From contig NZ_BPQQ01000019.1 in the NCBI RefSeq assembly GCF_022179325.1, forward strand, positions 1-60,628: 60,628 nt of DNA. The letters are read 5' to 3'. The notes under the pieces were generated by a model. It was not told the origin of the DNA. It was given only the letters and a program-made list of their open reading frames with translations, and did not search any database. Every line of letters starts with the position of its first letter. Positions within the stretch are counted from its first letter, which is position 1. Positions 35,166 through 44,347 of this stretch are shown piece after piece. This stretch comes from Methylobacterium isbiliense (GTDB taxonomy: Bacteria; Pseudomonadota; Alphaproteobacteria; Rhizobiales; Beijerinckiaceae). Made by a program: the position numbers and the translations under genes.

Positions 35166-36722
35166 ATGCCCTACTGGTTCGACGGGTTCGAACTCGACGC
35201 CGACCGGGTCGAGCTGCGCCGCCACGGACTGATTGTTCCGGTCGAGCCGCAGGTCTTCGCGCTGCTCCTCCTCCTGGTGGAGCACCGCGCCCGCATGGTG
35301 TCCAAGGAGGAGATCATCGGGGCGGTGTGGGGCGGACGGATCGTCTCGGATTCCGCCCTGTCGAGCCGCATCAAGTCGGCGCGACGCGCACTCGGCGACG
35401 ACGGGCAGGGGCAGCGGTTCATCCGCACCCTGCACGGTCAGGGCTTCCGCTTCGTCGCGGAGGTGACGACGACCGGCCCCGGCGCGGCGACGCCGGCTGG
35501 CCCGACCGCGAACGGGGCGCTCGCGCCCTCCGCTCGCGCCCGGCCGTCGATCGCGATCCTGCCCTTCCGGCTGGTCGCCGCTTCGGAGTTTCATCCGGCG
35601 CTCGGCGAGGCGCTCGCGCACGACCTCATCGTCGCGCTCTCCCGCCTGCGATGGCTGTTCGTCATCGCGCGCGGCTCCTCGTTCCGCTTCCGGTCGGGAC
35701 ATCAGGATGCCTGCCGGGCCGGGCGGCTGCTCGACGCGAGCTACTGCCTGTGCGGGATCGTCGAGACGGCGGCCGACCGGGTGCTGATCACGGCCGAACT
35801 GATCGATACGCGCTCCGAGGCGGTGGTGTGGGCGGACCGCTGCGACGGTCCGATCGATGCCGTTCATGCGTTGCGGGCGCGGATCGCCGCGAGCGTCATC
35901 GCCGCACTGGAGATCCAGATCCCGCTGCACGAGGCGGCGCTCGCGAGCCTGGCGGAGCCGAGCTGTCTGACCGCGTGGTCCGCCTACCACCTGGGATTGC
36001 GGCACCTGCACCGCTTCACCCGGGACGACAATGAAGCCGCGGCGGCCCTGTTCGCGCGCGCGCTCGCCCTCGATCCCCATTTCGTCCGCGCCCATGCCGG
36101 GCTGTCCTCGACCCACTTCCAGAGCGCCTTCCTGCGCTATTCCGCGGATGCGCCGGGCGAGGCCAGGGCGGCACGCGCCTGCGCCGAGCGCAGCCTGGAC
36201 CTCGATCCGCTCGACCCGGTCGCGAACTTCACCATGGGCCGAGCACTCTGGCTGACTGGAGAGGTCGACCGCAGCACGCCCTGGCTGGAGCGGGCGACGG
36301 CGCTGAGCCCGAGCTTCGCCCAGGGCTACTACGCGCGGGCCTGGGCCGATGCGGTCGCCGAACGCGATCGACACAGCATCGAGAACGTCGACATGGCGAT
36401 GTCGCTCAGCCCGCTCGATCCCCTCTTCTACGCCATGCTGGCGACGCGCGCGCTGACGGACCTGATCCAGGGCAGCACCGGGACGGCGGCCGCCTGGGCC
36501 GATCGGGCGGCCCGATCACCCGGTGCGCACGTGATGATCTCGCTCATCGCCGTCATCGCCCATACGCTGGACGGGAACCGCGACCGGGCGGCGCTCTGGA
36601 CCGCCGACCTGCGCCGGCGCGGCGGCACCTCCCAGGCGCATTTCTTCGCCTCGTTCCCGTTCCGGGACGGCCCGCTGCGCCGCCGGATGGCGAAGGCCAT
36701 GGACGAGAACGGGATCTCCTGA
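35166..36722 (+). CDS. winged-helix transcriptional regulator with TolB-like and TPR repeats
   Basis: A 518-residue protein. An OmpR/PhoB-type winged helix occupies about residues 5-100 (FELDADRVELRRHG, SRIKSARRALGDDGQGQ, IRTLHGQGFRFVAEV). The second domain (about 130-260; PSIAILPFRLVA, RWLFVIARGSSFRF) resembles the FlgO/TolB-N-type domain of such regulators. The C-terminal half has tetratricopeptide-like helix pairs (AAALFARALALDPHFVRAH, ARACAERSLDLDPLDPVANF). No receiver or transmembrane domain. It probably controls the divergent tautomerase gene. Confidence 0.85.
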   Translation: MPYWFDGFELDADRVELRRHGLIVPVEPQVFALLLLLVEHRARMVSKEEIIGAVWGGRIVSDSALSSRIKSARRALGDDGQGQRFIRTLHGQGFRFVAEVTTTGPGAATPAGPTANGALAPSARARPSIAILPFRLVAASEFHPALGEALAHDLIVALSRLRWLFVIARGSSFRFRSGHQDACRAGRLLDASYCLCGIVETAADRVLITAELIDTRSEAVVWADRCDGPIDAVHALRARIAASVIAALEIQIPLHEAALASLAEPSCLTAWSAYHLGLRHLHRFTRDDNEAAAALFARALALDPHFVRAHAGLSSTHFQSAFLRYSADAPGEARAARACAERSLDLDPLDPVANFTMGRALWLTGEVDRSTPWLERATALSPSFAQGYYARAWADAVAERDRHSIENVDMAMSLSPLDPLFYAMLATRALTDLIQGSTGTAAAWADRAARSPGAHVMISLIAVIAHTLDGNRDRAALWTADLRRRGGTSQAHFFASFPFRDGPLRRRMAKAMDENGIS

Positions 36723-36732
36723 ACCCGCCCGG

Positions 36733-36797
36733 CCTCCTGATCCGACCTCCTGATCCGACCTCTTGGCCCGACCTCTTGGCCCGACCTCTTGGCCCGG
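36733..36797 (+). repeat. 13-bp tandem repeat, five copies, after the regulator gene
   Basis: Five contiguous 13-bp units: two of CCTCCTGATCCGA and three of CCTCTTGGCCCGA (the last ending in G), from 36733 to 36797. They lie 11 nt after the stop codon. Two sub-families in blocks suggest slippage duplication. Confidence 0.9.
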
Positions 36798-36887
36798 CCC
36801 CTGCATCGTGCGATAGCGCACGCCGATCGGAAGTACCCGCACCCACATACCAATCCGGGATCAAGTTGAATCCCAGGCATCATTCCC

Positions 36888-37220
36888 ATGAGCAACCAAA
36901 CTCCGCGCACGAGAAGCTGGATCGCCAAAGAGGTCGATCTGAGCGCCTACGGCAGCATTCCGTTCGTCATGGTGAGTGCAGAGGTCGAGGTCGGACCCGA
37001 CAACGCGGAACCGTATCTCTGCCAGATCTGCACGACCGATTTCGGCCCGCAGACCCTCGTCCTGACCCTGCGAGGAGCGGCGCATCATCTCGACGGTCAA
37101 GCGCCGGCGATCAGGCACGTGCACTTCAAGAAGATCGAAAAGTACGCGAAGTACGACAAAGTCATGATCGTGTGGAACGGCGAACCTCTGCAGACACTGC
37201 CGGTCGCCCGCGCGGCCTGA
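36888..37220 (+). CDS. hypothetical protein, 110 aa
   Basis: A 110-residue soluble protein (MSNQTPRTRSWIAKEVDLSA) with three histidines in AAHHLDGQAPAIRHVHF and two cysteines in LCQICTT. No signal peptide and no family that I recognise. Codon choice looks normal, but the ribosome site is weak. Convergent with the small exported proteins at 37346. Confidence 0.6.
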   Translation: MSNQTPRTRSWIAKEVDLSAYGSIPFVMVSAEVEVGPDNAEPYLCQICTTDFGPQTLVLTLRGAAHHLDGQAPAIRHVHFKKIEKYAKYDKVMIVWNGEPLQTLPVARAA

Positions 37221-37345
37221 GGGCCTTCCTGACCGGCCTCCAGCCGGGGGCGCGGCCGTCACCGCCGACGCCTCTTCCGGGATGAAACCTGCGCAGCGCC
37301 CCGGCCTCGTCGCAGCGGACCGGTGCTCGCGTCGCCGACCGGCCG

Positions 37346-37660
37346 CTATGGGCCGCAGCCGATGCAGATGTCCCGCACGACCTTCTGGCCCTTCAGCCCC
37401 GAGAGCCGCTGGTTGGGGAGGGTCTGGGTCTCCGGCGGCCTGCGGACGACCGGGGCGGGAAGGCTGCCGGTCGTCTCGGCCTTCGGCGGCACGAAGGCGG
37501 TGCCGTCCGGTCGCGGCGGCACGTAGGCGAAGTAGATGTCCGGTGCTTGGATGTCCGGTGCTTGGGCGGGAGGCACGGTCGTGCCGGCGCCTTGCGCCAT
37601 CGACCCGTTCGGGACGGTGAGGATGACCCCGAGCGCCAGGGATGCGGCGAGGATCCGCAT
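37346..37660 (-). CDS. small Pro-rich exported protein
   Basis: A 104-residue protein with a signal peptide (MRILAASLALGVILTV, cleavage near SMA), a proline-rich chain with the duplicated peptide APDIQ/APDIY, and a C-terminal CIGCGP pair of cysteines that might bind metal or form a disulfide. The duplication is also a short direct repeat in the DNA. Starts 3 nt after the stop of the next gene upstream, so the two are one operon. Confidence 0.7.
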   Translation of the reverse strand: MRILAASLALGVILTVPNGSMAQGAGTTVPPAQAPDIQAPDIYFAYVPPRPDGTAFVPPKAETTGSLPAPVVRRPPETQTLPNQRLSGLKGQKVVRDICIGCGP

Positions 37661-37663
37661 GGC

Positions 37664-37936
37664 CTACCTCGCGACGGCCGGCGCGTTGCTCGGCTTCTGC
37701 CGGTCGTGCACGAGCGGTTCCGTGGGCTCGGGCCGGCCGGTGTGATCCAGCGTCCGCCGTCCGGGTCCGGCCTTCTCCGGGCCCTTGCTCTCGTCGGCGC
37801 GGGTCGCGGACGGGTTCGCCCCCTCGGGAAGCCCGCGCGGCTCCTCGGCCGCCAGAACGAAGCCCGCCATGACCGGGGCCGCGAGCAGGGCCAGGGCCAC
37901 CATCGCCGTCGTGATCCGCGCCGTCGTGATCCGCAT
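37664..37936 (-). CDS. small exported hypothetical protein
   Basis: A 90-residue protein with a signal peptide whose start is internally duplicated (MRITTARITTAM), then LLAAPVMAGFVLAAEEPRG and a charged, proline-rich tail. AGGAGG lies 5 nt before the ATG. First gene of the two-gene unit. No family recognised. Confidence 0.65.
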   Translation of the reverse strand: MRITTARITTAMVALALLAAPVMAGFVLAAEEPRGLPEGANPSATRADESKGPEKAGPGRRTLDHTGRPEPTEPLVHDRQKPSNAPAVAR

Positions 37937-38126
37937 GGAGCCTCCTGCATGAGCCGCATCGGGGCAACGAGCGGGGCTCGATCAGGTTCGCACACCGGGC
38001 GATCGGCGCAAGCGGCGCTCAAGGCGCGGCAGACGTCGCAAAAGTGGCAGTCGGGTCTGCGACAACGATCGGCGACACGACAGCAACTGGAGCCGACGAG
38101 GCGTCGGCTCGCCAACGCAACTCTGC

Positions 38127-39122
38127 TCAGGGCTGCGCCGCCGTGAAGACGCGCTCGATCGCCACCGCCCCGGCGCGCATCACCCGGAAGGTCGCCGTGT
38201 AGGTGCCGGCCGCCCAGCCCTCGGGCGGGCGCCTGCGGCCCGCGAACAGCAGGGACTCGGCCCGGGGCCGCACGAGCGGCGGGGCGTGGTTCTCGGCGAA
38301 CACCCGCCCGTCCGGCCCCGTCACGGTCAGCCGCTGCACGTCGCCGGTGTCGAGGCCGATCGCGTGCACGAACGCGACCATCGCCTGCGCGCCCCGATCC
38401 GGCGGGCGCGTCGCCTCGGCCTCGACGGCCTCCTGCGTGACCGGCCCGTCCGCGAAGCCTGCCGAGAGCACGGCTCCGGCCCGGTAGGCCAGGGCGGCGC
38501 GGACCGGCTCCTCCCACAGGCTGTCCGCCGCGTCCCGCTCGGGCCGGCAGCCCTCCGTCAGGGCGGGCGCGAAGGGATCGACCACCGTGCCGTTCCGGCG
38601 CAGCGTGAGATGCAGGTGCGGAAACTCGGTCGCGCCCGAGAGGCCCACCTGTCCGATCGGCTGGCCGGCCGTCACCGTCTCGCCGGGCCGCACCCGCACG
38701 CTGCCCTTCGCGAGATGGCAGTACTGCGTCTCGTACCCGTCCAGGTGGGTGACCACGATGCCGTTGCCGCATTCGCGGCCCGCCACCGCGGCGCGTCCCG
38801 CCTCGCGCACCGAAACGTCCGGTGCGTCGTTGCGGGTGCGCAGCACGCGGCCGTTCGCGGCGGCGAGCACCGTTCCGGGCTCACGCGCCGCAAGGGCGCG
38901 CGTGAGCAGCCGGAAGTCGGTCCCGTCGTGACCGTCGTAGGTCCGCGCGCCGCAGGCGTGATCGCGCACACCCGCCGAGGCGTCGCGGTCGACGTAATGC
39001 TGCACGAAGCAGGTCCGGCCCGGCTCGCAGGCGAGCGGCAGGCGCAGCCGGAGGGGTTCGGCGTGTACAAAGGCCGGACAGACGAGAGCGGTCAGGAGGA
39101 GCGCGAGGCGAAGGCGGGTCAT
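38127..39122 (-). CDS. M23-family metallopeptidase (LytM-like)
   Basis: A 331-residue periplasmic protein with signal peptide (MTRLRLALLLTALVCPAFVH, cleavage after HA). The LytM domain at about residues 60-185 has the zinc ligands His65 and Asp69 (YDGHDGTDF) and His171 (FPHLHLTL), with His136 and His169 in the active site; GLSGATEFPHLH is typical. It would cut peptidoglycan cross-bridges or regulate amidases. The C-terminal beta-rich region (about 200-331) is an unassigned extension. Confidence 0.88.
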   Translation of the reverse strand: MTRLRLALLLTALVCPAFVHAEPLRLRLPLACEPGRTCFVQHYVDRDASAGVRDHACGARTYDGHDGTDFRLLTRALAAREPGTVLAAANGRVLRTRNDAPDVSVREAGRAAVAGRECGNGIVVTHLDGYETQYCHLAKGSVRVRPGETVTAGQPIGQVGLSGATEFPHLHLTLRRNGTVVDPFAPALTEGCRPERDAADSLWEEPVRAALAYRAGAVLSAGFADGPVTQEAVEAEATRPPDRGAQAMVAFVHAIGLDTGDVQRLTVTGPDGRVFAENHAPPLVRPRAESLLFAGRRRPPEGWAAGTYTATFRVMRAGAVAIERVFTAAQP

Positions 39123-39206
39123 CCGTCGCTGGTCCGGGTTGGGGCGCTGGACCGCCCGGTGCTACGCGCCGCGAGGATCCCGCCCTCCGCGGGGCGGCTC
39201 GCGGCC

Positions 39207-39440
39207 TCAGCCGCGCGACCTGCGCCGCGTCGCCAGCTGCCGGGTCTCCCGCACGGCTTCGCGGTCCTGATCGAGTTGCGTCAGCAACGCCGCCAAGCGG
39301 GGATCGAGCTCCTCCTCGAGCACCGGGTCGTAGAGGATCTGCAGCTCCCGCCCCAGCCGCTCGCGCGTCGCCGCATCGAGACACGGCCCGCCGCCGCTGG
39401 GGTCAGGATCCGCGAATGCCTTGGGGGCTGGTCCGGCCAT
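39207..39440 (-). CDS. NepR-like anti-sigma factor
   Basis: A 77-residue protein with the core LGRELQILYDPVLEEELDPR followed by LAALLTQLD, matching the two-helix core of NepR, which binds the EcfG sigma factor in the alphaproteobacterial general stress response and is displaced by phosphorylated PhyR. No phyR or ecfG is in the window, so this looks like an orphan or secondary NepR. The ATG at 39440 is the only start that gives a family-sized protein. It lies downstream of the chemotaxis receptor gene, on the same strand. Confidence 0.6.
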   Translation of the reverse strand: MAGPAPKAFADPDPSGGGPCLDAATRERLGRELQILYDPVLEEELDPRLAALLTQLDQDREAVRETRQLATRRRSRG

Positions 39441-39559
39441 GGCCTCTAGATGGCGGACGAGCCGCGGACGGCAAGAGTGGGGGCGGGCATCCTGCGCGCC
39501 TGTCACGCCCCGGAGTGCAGCGGCGGGACGCGGCCGCTGCGACCGGGCTGGAGGACGCC

Positions 39560-41662
39560 TCAGGCGGCCCGGACCGTGCCGAGGAAGCGGGACACCTCGG
39601 TGGCGAGCTGATCGGACTGGCGGGAGAGGTCCGAGGCGGCGGCGAGGACCTGGGAGGCGGCCGCGCCCGTCTCCTCGGCGGCACCCGCAACGGTCGCGAT
39701 GCTGCTCGTCACCTCGCTCGTGCCCTGCGCGGCCTGCGCCACGTTGCGCACGATCTCCTGCGTCGCCGCCCCCTGCTGCTCGACCGCCGCGGCGATCGAG
39801 GACGAGACCGCGTTGATCTCGCGAATGCGCTCGGTGATCCCGGCGATCGCCGTGACCGCGCCGCTGGTCGATCCCTGGATGCGGCCGATCTGGCCGCCGA
39901 TCTCCTCCGTGGCGCGCGCGGTCTGGGCGGCCAGGTTCTTGACCTCGGCGGCGACCACCGCGAAGCCGCGGCCGGCCTCCCCGGCCCGCGCCGCCTCGAT
40001 CGTGGCGTTGAGCGCCAGCAGGTTGGTCTGCCCGGCGATGGTGGCGATGAGGCCCACCACGTCGCCGATCTTGCCGACGGCCGCGGATAGCTCCTGCACG
40101 AGGCGGCCGGTCTGGTCCGCGTCGGAGACGGCAGCCTGGGCCAGCGACGCGGAGCCGGCGACCTGCCGCGCGATCTCCTGCACGGAGGCGCCGAGTTCCT
40201 CGGCGGCCGCCGCCACCGTGCCGACGTTCGAGGCGGCCTGTTCGGCCGCCGCGGCCACGCTCGTCGACTGACCCGCCGTCTCGCGCGCCGTGCCGGTCAT
40301 GCTCTGGGCCGTCGCCTGCAACTCGGTCGCCGCGGACGAGACCATGCCGACGATCCCGCCGACCGCCTGTTCGAAGGCATCGGCCATCTGGCGCATCCCC
40401 GCCTTGCGCTGCTCCTCCGCGGCCAGGCGCGCCTCGGCGGTTTCGGCCTCCAGCGCCCGCATGCGGATCAGCCCATCCTTGAAGACCTGCACGGCGCCGG
40501 CCATGTCGCCCAGCTCGTCCCGCCGATCGGCCCCCGCGACCGCAACGGCGAGATCGCCGTCCGCCAGCCGGCGCATCGCCGTCGTCATGCCCGTCAGGGG
40601 CTTGATGACGCGCCCTCTCACGACCGCGAAGCCGGCGACGGCGAGAGCCGCGGCGAGCGCGAGAAGGGCGAGGCGCGCTTGCAGCACCGTCGCGGCCGCT
40701 CGGTACTTCTCTTCCGCCCGCGCATGCGCGAGGGCCATGGCCGCGGTCGGGATCGCGTTCAGCGCGTCGAGCCCCTGGTTGCCGAGCCGGTCGAGGTCGT
40801 CGTTGGCCACGGAGGGGGGCCGTTTGGCCGCGACATCCTCGTAGGCCGCCTTGCGCGTCCTCTCGTAGATCTCGAACACGCTGGTGCCGGCCGACCGCGC
40901 CAGCGCCGTCAGTTCGGCGGGAACGCCCGGACGCGCCAGCAGCGCGGTGAGCACCGTCCAGTGGGAGAGCGCGCGACCGCGCAGGTCGGCGATGGTGCGG
41001 TCGAGGGCCGGCGAGAGCTCGCCCTTGGCGCGCGCCTCGGAGAGGGCCGTGCGCTCCAGCCCGATGCCGTCGCGGGCCAGCCAGGCGGCCTGCCTGATCG
41101 CCATGAGCTCGGCCGTCTCGACGTCGACCATGCGGATGGCCTCGCCGAGCGCGGCCGACATCTTTTCCAGGCGGTCGATGACGTCCGTTGCGGCCGCGTT
41201 GAACTCCCCGCCCAAACCGGCCCGCCGCTGCTCGGCCGGAACCCTGAGGGCGGCGTCCGCCTCCGTGCGGAGCGCCGTGAACCGATCGACGCTGCCCGGC
41301 AGGCCGGCGACGATCTCGGCCTTGCCGCCCGTGCAGTCGATGGTGCCGCACAGGTCGAGGACGCGCACGATCGCCGGATCCGCTTTTTGGCGGGCCGTGG
41401 CCATCATGGCGAGAAAGGCCTCGGAGGCGGGCTGCTTGGCGCCGAGCGCCACGCGCGTCGGGCCGCGCTGGACGCGCGTATTCTGGAGAGCCGCGAAGAC
41501 CTCGCGGCCGGCCTCGGTCACCGCCACGACCCGCTTGCTGTCGCGCAGCCCCTCAATCTCGCCGAACACCGGCATGCCGAGAGCCGTGACGCCGAGCACC
41601 GTCATGGCGCCGAAGAGCACCTGAAGGGTGGTACCGATCCGTGGCGAAAAGCGCCGTATCAT
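39560..41662 (-). CDS. methyl-accepting chemotaxis protein
   Basis: A 700-residue receptor. One N-terminal membrane helix ([20 protein letters not shown]), a large periplasmic helical sensor (about 35-325) with a cysteine pair in [12 protein letters not shown], a second helix ([18 protein letters not shown]), HAMP (about 350-400) and a long signalling coiled coil whose tip is [20 protein letters not shown] then [18 protein letters not shown]. No C-terminal CheR/CheB pentapeptide. No che genes are adjacent, and the stimulus is unknown. Confidence 0.93.
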   Translation of the reverse strand: MIRRFSPRIGTTLQVLFGAMTVLGVTALGMPVFGEIEGLRDSKRVVAVTEAGREVFAALQNTRVQRGPTRVALGAKQPASEAFLAMMATARQKADPAIVRVLDLCGTIDCTGGKAEIVAGLPGSVDRFTALRTEADAALRVPAEQRRAGLGGEFNAAATDVIDRLEKMSAALGEAIRMVDVETAELMAIRQAAWLARDGIGLERTALSEARAKGELSPALDRTIADLRGRALSHWTVLTALLARPGVPAELTALARSAGTSVFEIYERTRKAAYEDVAAKRPPSVANDDLDRLGNQGLDALNAIPTAAMALAHARAEEKYRAAATVLQARLALLALAAALAVAGFAVVRGRVIKPLTGMTTAMRRLADGDLAVAVAGADRRDELGDMAGAVQVFKDGLIRMRALEAETAEARLAAEEQRKAGMRQMADAFEQAVGGIVGMVSSAATELQATAQSMTGTARETAGQSTSVAAAAEQAASNVGTVAAAAEELGASVQEIARQVAGSASLAQAAVSDADQTGRLVQELSAAVGKIGDVVGLIATIAGQTNLLALNATIEAARAGEAGRGFAVVAAEVKNLAAQTARATEEIGGQIGRIQGSTSGAVTAIAGITERIREINAVSSSIAAAVEQQGAATQEIVRNVAQAAQGTSEVTSSIATVAGAAEETGAAASQVLAAASDLSRQSDQLATEVSRFLGTVRAA

Positions 41663-41767
41663 TGCTCGTCTACCCGTTCAGGGCCCCTTGCAACCGCATG
41701 TGGATTGCACAGTGAACGAGAAGACTGAACATTTGCTTGTATTGTTGCGGTTCGAATGGTCGGACAA

Positions 41768-41798
41768 CGCCGCCCTTGCGACGCGCGCAAGGGCGGCG
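41768..41798 (-). terminator. strong hairpin after the His/Gly-rich protein gene
   Basis: A perfect 13-bp stem (arms 41768-41780 and 41786-41798, CGCCGCCCTTGCG and complement) with a 5-nt loop lies 11 nt downstream of the minus-strand stop at 41810. Confidence 0.6.
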
Positions 41799-41809
41799 AT
41801 GCCTGAGGA

Positions 41810-42088
41810 TCACGCGCTCGGACGAGCTTCGCCCGCGCGGTCGAGGCTGGCGGTGCTCACGCGGCCCGCGTCGCTGGCTCCGAAGCGCCGGAAGCCGCGG
41901 CCGAAGCCGCGCCCGCCATGGAAGCGGTGGAACCTGTAGAAGCGGCCGCCATGGAAGCCGTGCTTGTGGAAGCCGCCGTGGTAGCCGTGACCGTGATATC
42001 CGCCGAACCCGCGGGCTTCCGCGGACCCGGCGAAGCTGATGGCCGCGATGCCCGAGATCAGGGCGGCACCGAGAATGGTCTTGAACAT
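41810..42088 (-). CDS. His/Gly/Arg-rich exported protein
   Basis: A 92-residue protein with a Sec signal peptide (MFKTILGAALISGIAAISFA, cleavage after AEA), then repeats of GYHGHGYHGG, HKHGFHGG and FYRFHRFHGG, rich in histidine and glycine, which could bind metal. AAGGAG precedes the ATG at 42088. The mature start ARGF is shared with the 25795 protein. Function unknown. Confidence 0.75.
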   Translation of the reverse strand: MFKTILGAALISGIAAISFAGSAEARGFGGYHGHGYHGGFHKHGFHGGRFYRFHRFHGGRGFGRGFRRFGASDAGRVSTASLDRAGEARPSA

Positions 42089-42217
42089 GCCTTGCTCCTT
42101 CTTGTGCGAGGTAGGAGCAGGATGCGGGTCTCGGCCCGCGGCGACTGTGAAGCGCATCACACGGACGAGGATCGGCCCGGTGCGGCAGCGCGGGCGCGGC
42201 AGCCCGACCCCGGCCCG

Positions 42218-43108
42218 TCAGTTCAGCAGGCGGTTCGCGCGCAGGCGCGCCACCGCCATGTCGACGAAGGTCCGCACCTTGGCCGGCGCGTGGCGACCTT
42301 CCGGATAGAGGACGTGGATCGGAAGCGGCGGCTCCTCGTGGTCGGCGAGCACGATCTGGAGCCGGCCGTCGAGCAGGGCCGGACCGATCTGGTAGTGCAG
42401 CACCCGCGTCAGCCCCCAGCCCGCCAGGGCGGCGGTGATGCCCGCCTCGTTGGTGTTGCTCTGCAGGGTCGGGTGGATGGTCACGCGCTGATCCCCGGCG
42501 AAGCGCCATTCCGGCGACGCGAAGGCACCGGTCGAGATCGCGATGCGGTGATCCTTGAGGTCCGCCGGCGCCGTCGGCACGCCGTGCCGGTCGAAGTACC
42601 CGGGCGAGCCGCAGATGACGCGGCGCACCGAGCCGACCCGGGCGGCCGTGAAGCCGGAATCGGGCAGGTGGCCGATGCGGATGGCGACGTCGATGCCTTC
42701 CTCGACGATGTTCACCGGACGGTCGACGAAGAGCGTCCGCGCCGCCATGGTCGGGTAGGCGTCGAGATAGTCGGTGATGATGGGCAGGACGTGCATGTGC
42801 CCGAACAGCACCGACGCCGTGATGGCCAGGGTCCCGGACGGCGTCGCGTAGGAGCCGGCGGCGGCCGCCTCGGCCTCGACGATGTCGGCCAGGATGCGCC
42901 GGCAATCCTCGACGTAGCGGCGGCCCGCCTCCGTGAGCTTCACGGAGCGGGTGGTGCGCACGAACAGCCGGGCACCGATGGCCTCTTCGAGCCCGGCCAC
43001 CGCGCGCGTCACGGCGGGCGGGCTCATGTGCAGATGGCGCGCGGTCTCGGCGAAACTCGCCGTCTCGGCCACCTTCACGAACACGCGCATGGCCTGCCAC
43101 CGATCCAT
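42218..43108 (-). CDS. LysR-family transcriptional regulator (DhcR/CrgA-like)
   Basis: A 296-residue LysR regulator. MDRWQAMRVFVKVAETASFA with HMSPPAVTRAVAGLEEAIGA gives the N-terminal HTH, and LFVRTTRSVKLTEAGRRYVE is typical; the effector domain spans about 90-290. The ATG at 43108 matches the family N-terminus better than the upstream one. No divergent enzyme gene: the upstream neighbour (43217-43531) is on the same strand. Confidence 0.9.
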   Translation of the reverse strand: MDRWQAMRVFVKVAETASFAETARHLHMSPPAVTRAVAGLEEAIGARLFVRTTRSVKLTEAGRRYVEDCRRILADIVEAEAAAAGSYATPSGTLAITASVLFGHMHVLPIITDYLDAYPTMAARTLFVDRPVNIVEEGIDVAIRIGHLPDSGFTAARVGSVRRVICGSPGYFDRHGVPTAPADLKDHRIAISTGAFASPEWRFAGDQRVTIHPTLQSNTNEAGITAALAGWGLTRVLHYQIGPALLDGRLQIVLADHEEPPLPIHVLYPEGRHAPAKVRTFVDMAVARLRANRLLN

Positions 43109-43216
43109 CGCCCCTCTCTCCGGCACCGTCCGGGACGGTTCGCCCCGGCGCCCGGGATGGATATAGCCCTTAAGGCCCCGCGTCCCCGGCCGGCAGCCCA
43201 GGAGGACCAGGGCGGC

Positions 43217-43531
43217 TCACCGGGCGGCGAAGCGCTCCGCGAATCCTTCGATCTCGCGGCAGACCTCGTCGGCGATGCCCAGCCTGACCGCCCTGGCGCG
43301 CTCGGCCCGGCGTGGGGCGTCGCCCGCGCGCGTGGCGATGGCCAGGGCCAGGGCCCGCGCCGTCAGTGCGTCGAAGCTCAGGCCGCGGCGCGCGGCGTCG
43401 ATCTCGGCGCCGCACAGGCCGAGCCTGCGGGCGTCGGCCTCCTGGTCGTGGAAGGGCGTGCCGTCGATCCCGGCCGTGAGGGCGAGCACGATCGACAGCC
43501 GCACGCGCTCGTCGAGGGTAAAGGACGACAT
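43217..43531 (-). CDS. small helical protein, possibly AhpD/carboxymuconolactone-decarboxylase-like
   Basis: A 104-residue all-helical protein. LDERVRLSIVLALTAGIDGT then CGAEIDAARRGLSFDALTAR resembles the AhpD/CMD-like helical unit without a CxxC pair. The assignment is tentative. A GGAG ribosome site precedes the ATG. Same strand as the NTF2-like gene upstream (106 nt gap). Confidence 0.55.
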   Translation of the reverse strand: MSSFTLDERVRLSIVLALTAGIDGTPFHDQEADARRLGLCGAEIDAARRGLSFDALTARALALAIATRAGDAPRRAERARAVRLGIADEVCREIEGFAERFAAR

Positions 43532-43637
43532 GCGGGCGCTCCGGATGGCAGGCGACGCCCGAGCGGACTCGTTCCGCTCGGTTCCCGGGTCGGCACCCTT
43601 GTGGCGGCCGACCCGGGATCGATCCGGCGGATGAGGC

Positions 43638-44102
43638 TCAGAAGCCGAAATGGCTGAGCCCCGGATGGTCGTCCGGCCGGCGGCCCAGCGGCCAGCGGAA
43701 GGCGCGCTCCGCCTCCGTGATCGGATGCTCGTTGATGCTGGAATGACGCGTCCGCATCAGCCCGTCCTCGGCGAACTCCCAGTTCTCGTTGCCGTAGGCC
43801 CGGAACCAGTGGCCGCTGTCGTCGTGGTACTCGTAGGCGTAGCGCACCGCGATGCGGTTGCCGGCGAAGGCCCAGAGTTCCTTGATGAGGCGGTAATCCA
43901 GCTCGCGGTTCCACTTCCGGGTCAGGAACGCCTCGACCTCCTGGCGCCCGTTCAGGAACTCGACCCGGTTCCGCCAGCGGGTGTCGGGCGTGTAGGCCAG
44001 GGCGACCTTGGCCGGATCGCGGCCGTTCCAGCCGTCCTCGGCCAGCCGGACCTTCTCGATGGCGCTCGTCTCGTCGAAGGGCGGCAGCGGCGGGCGGGAC
44101 AT
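43638..44102 (-). CDS. nuclear transport factor 2-like protein (DUF1348)
   Basis: A 154-residue member of the DUF1348 family of the SnoaL/NTF2-like cone fold. [32 protein letters not shown] at the start, [24 protein letters not shown] and the [15 protein letters not shown] motif are characteristic. Function not established. AGGAG lies 7 nt before the ATG. Confidence 0.88.
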   Translation of the reverse strand: MSRPPLPPFDETSAIEKVRLAEDGWNGRDPAKVALAYTPDTRWRNRVEFLNGRQEVEAFLTRKWNRELDYRLIKELWAFAGNRIAVRYAYEYHDDSGHWFRAYGNENWEFAEDGLMRTRHSSINEHPITEAERAFRWPLGRRPDDHPGLSHFGF

Positions 44103-44322
44103 GGGATTCTCCTTGCTCGGGTGGATGGACGGCCTTCAAGCCGGGCGGGGGAAGGGGGGACGGGCTGCGTCGGCGGAGCGGCTCGGTGCGATCCTGCTGC
44201 GGCCCCCGTGTCTGCATCGTGGTCGTGCCGGATCGGGGACCGCGTCGGGGTAGGAGCCTCAGCATCATTCGCCGAACTGGTCACCGGTTCGGCGACAAAA
44301 ATGATGCAAGAACAAGAGCTAA

Positions 44323-44347
44323 GCAGAGTTGCCCCGCGCAACTCTGC
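44323..44347 (-). terminator. intrinsic terminator of the PPOX-reductase fusion gene
   Basis: A perfect 10-bp stem (GCAGAGTTGC at 44323-44332, GCAACTCTGC at 44338-44347) with a 5-nt loop begins directly after the minus-strand stop codon at 44348-44350; the downstream strand is T-rich (TTAGCTCTTGTTCTTG). Confidence 0.7.

Noticed and set aside
39207-41351. 714-codon minus-strand frame overlapping the chemotaxis receptor
   Set aside because: Arg-rich out-of-frame copy of the receptor gene; only the last 77 codons (39207-39440) look like a protein.
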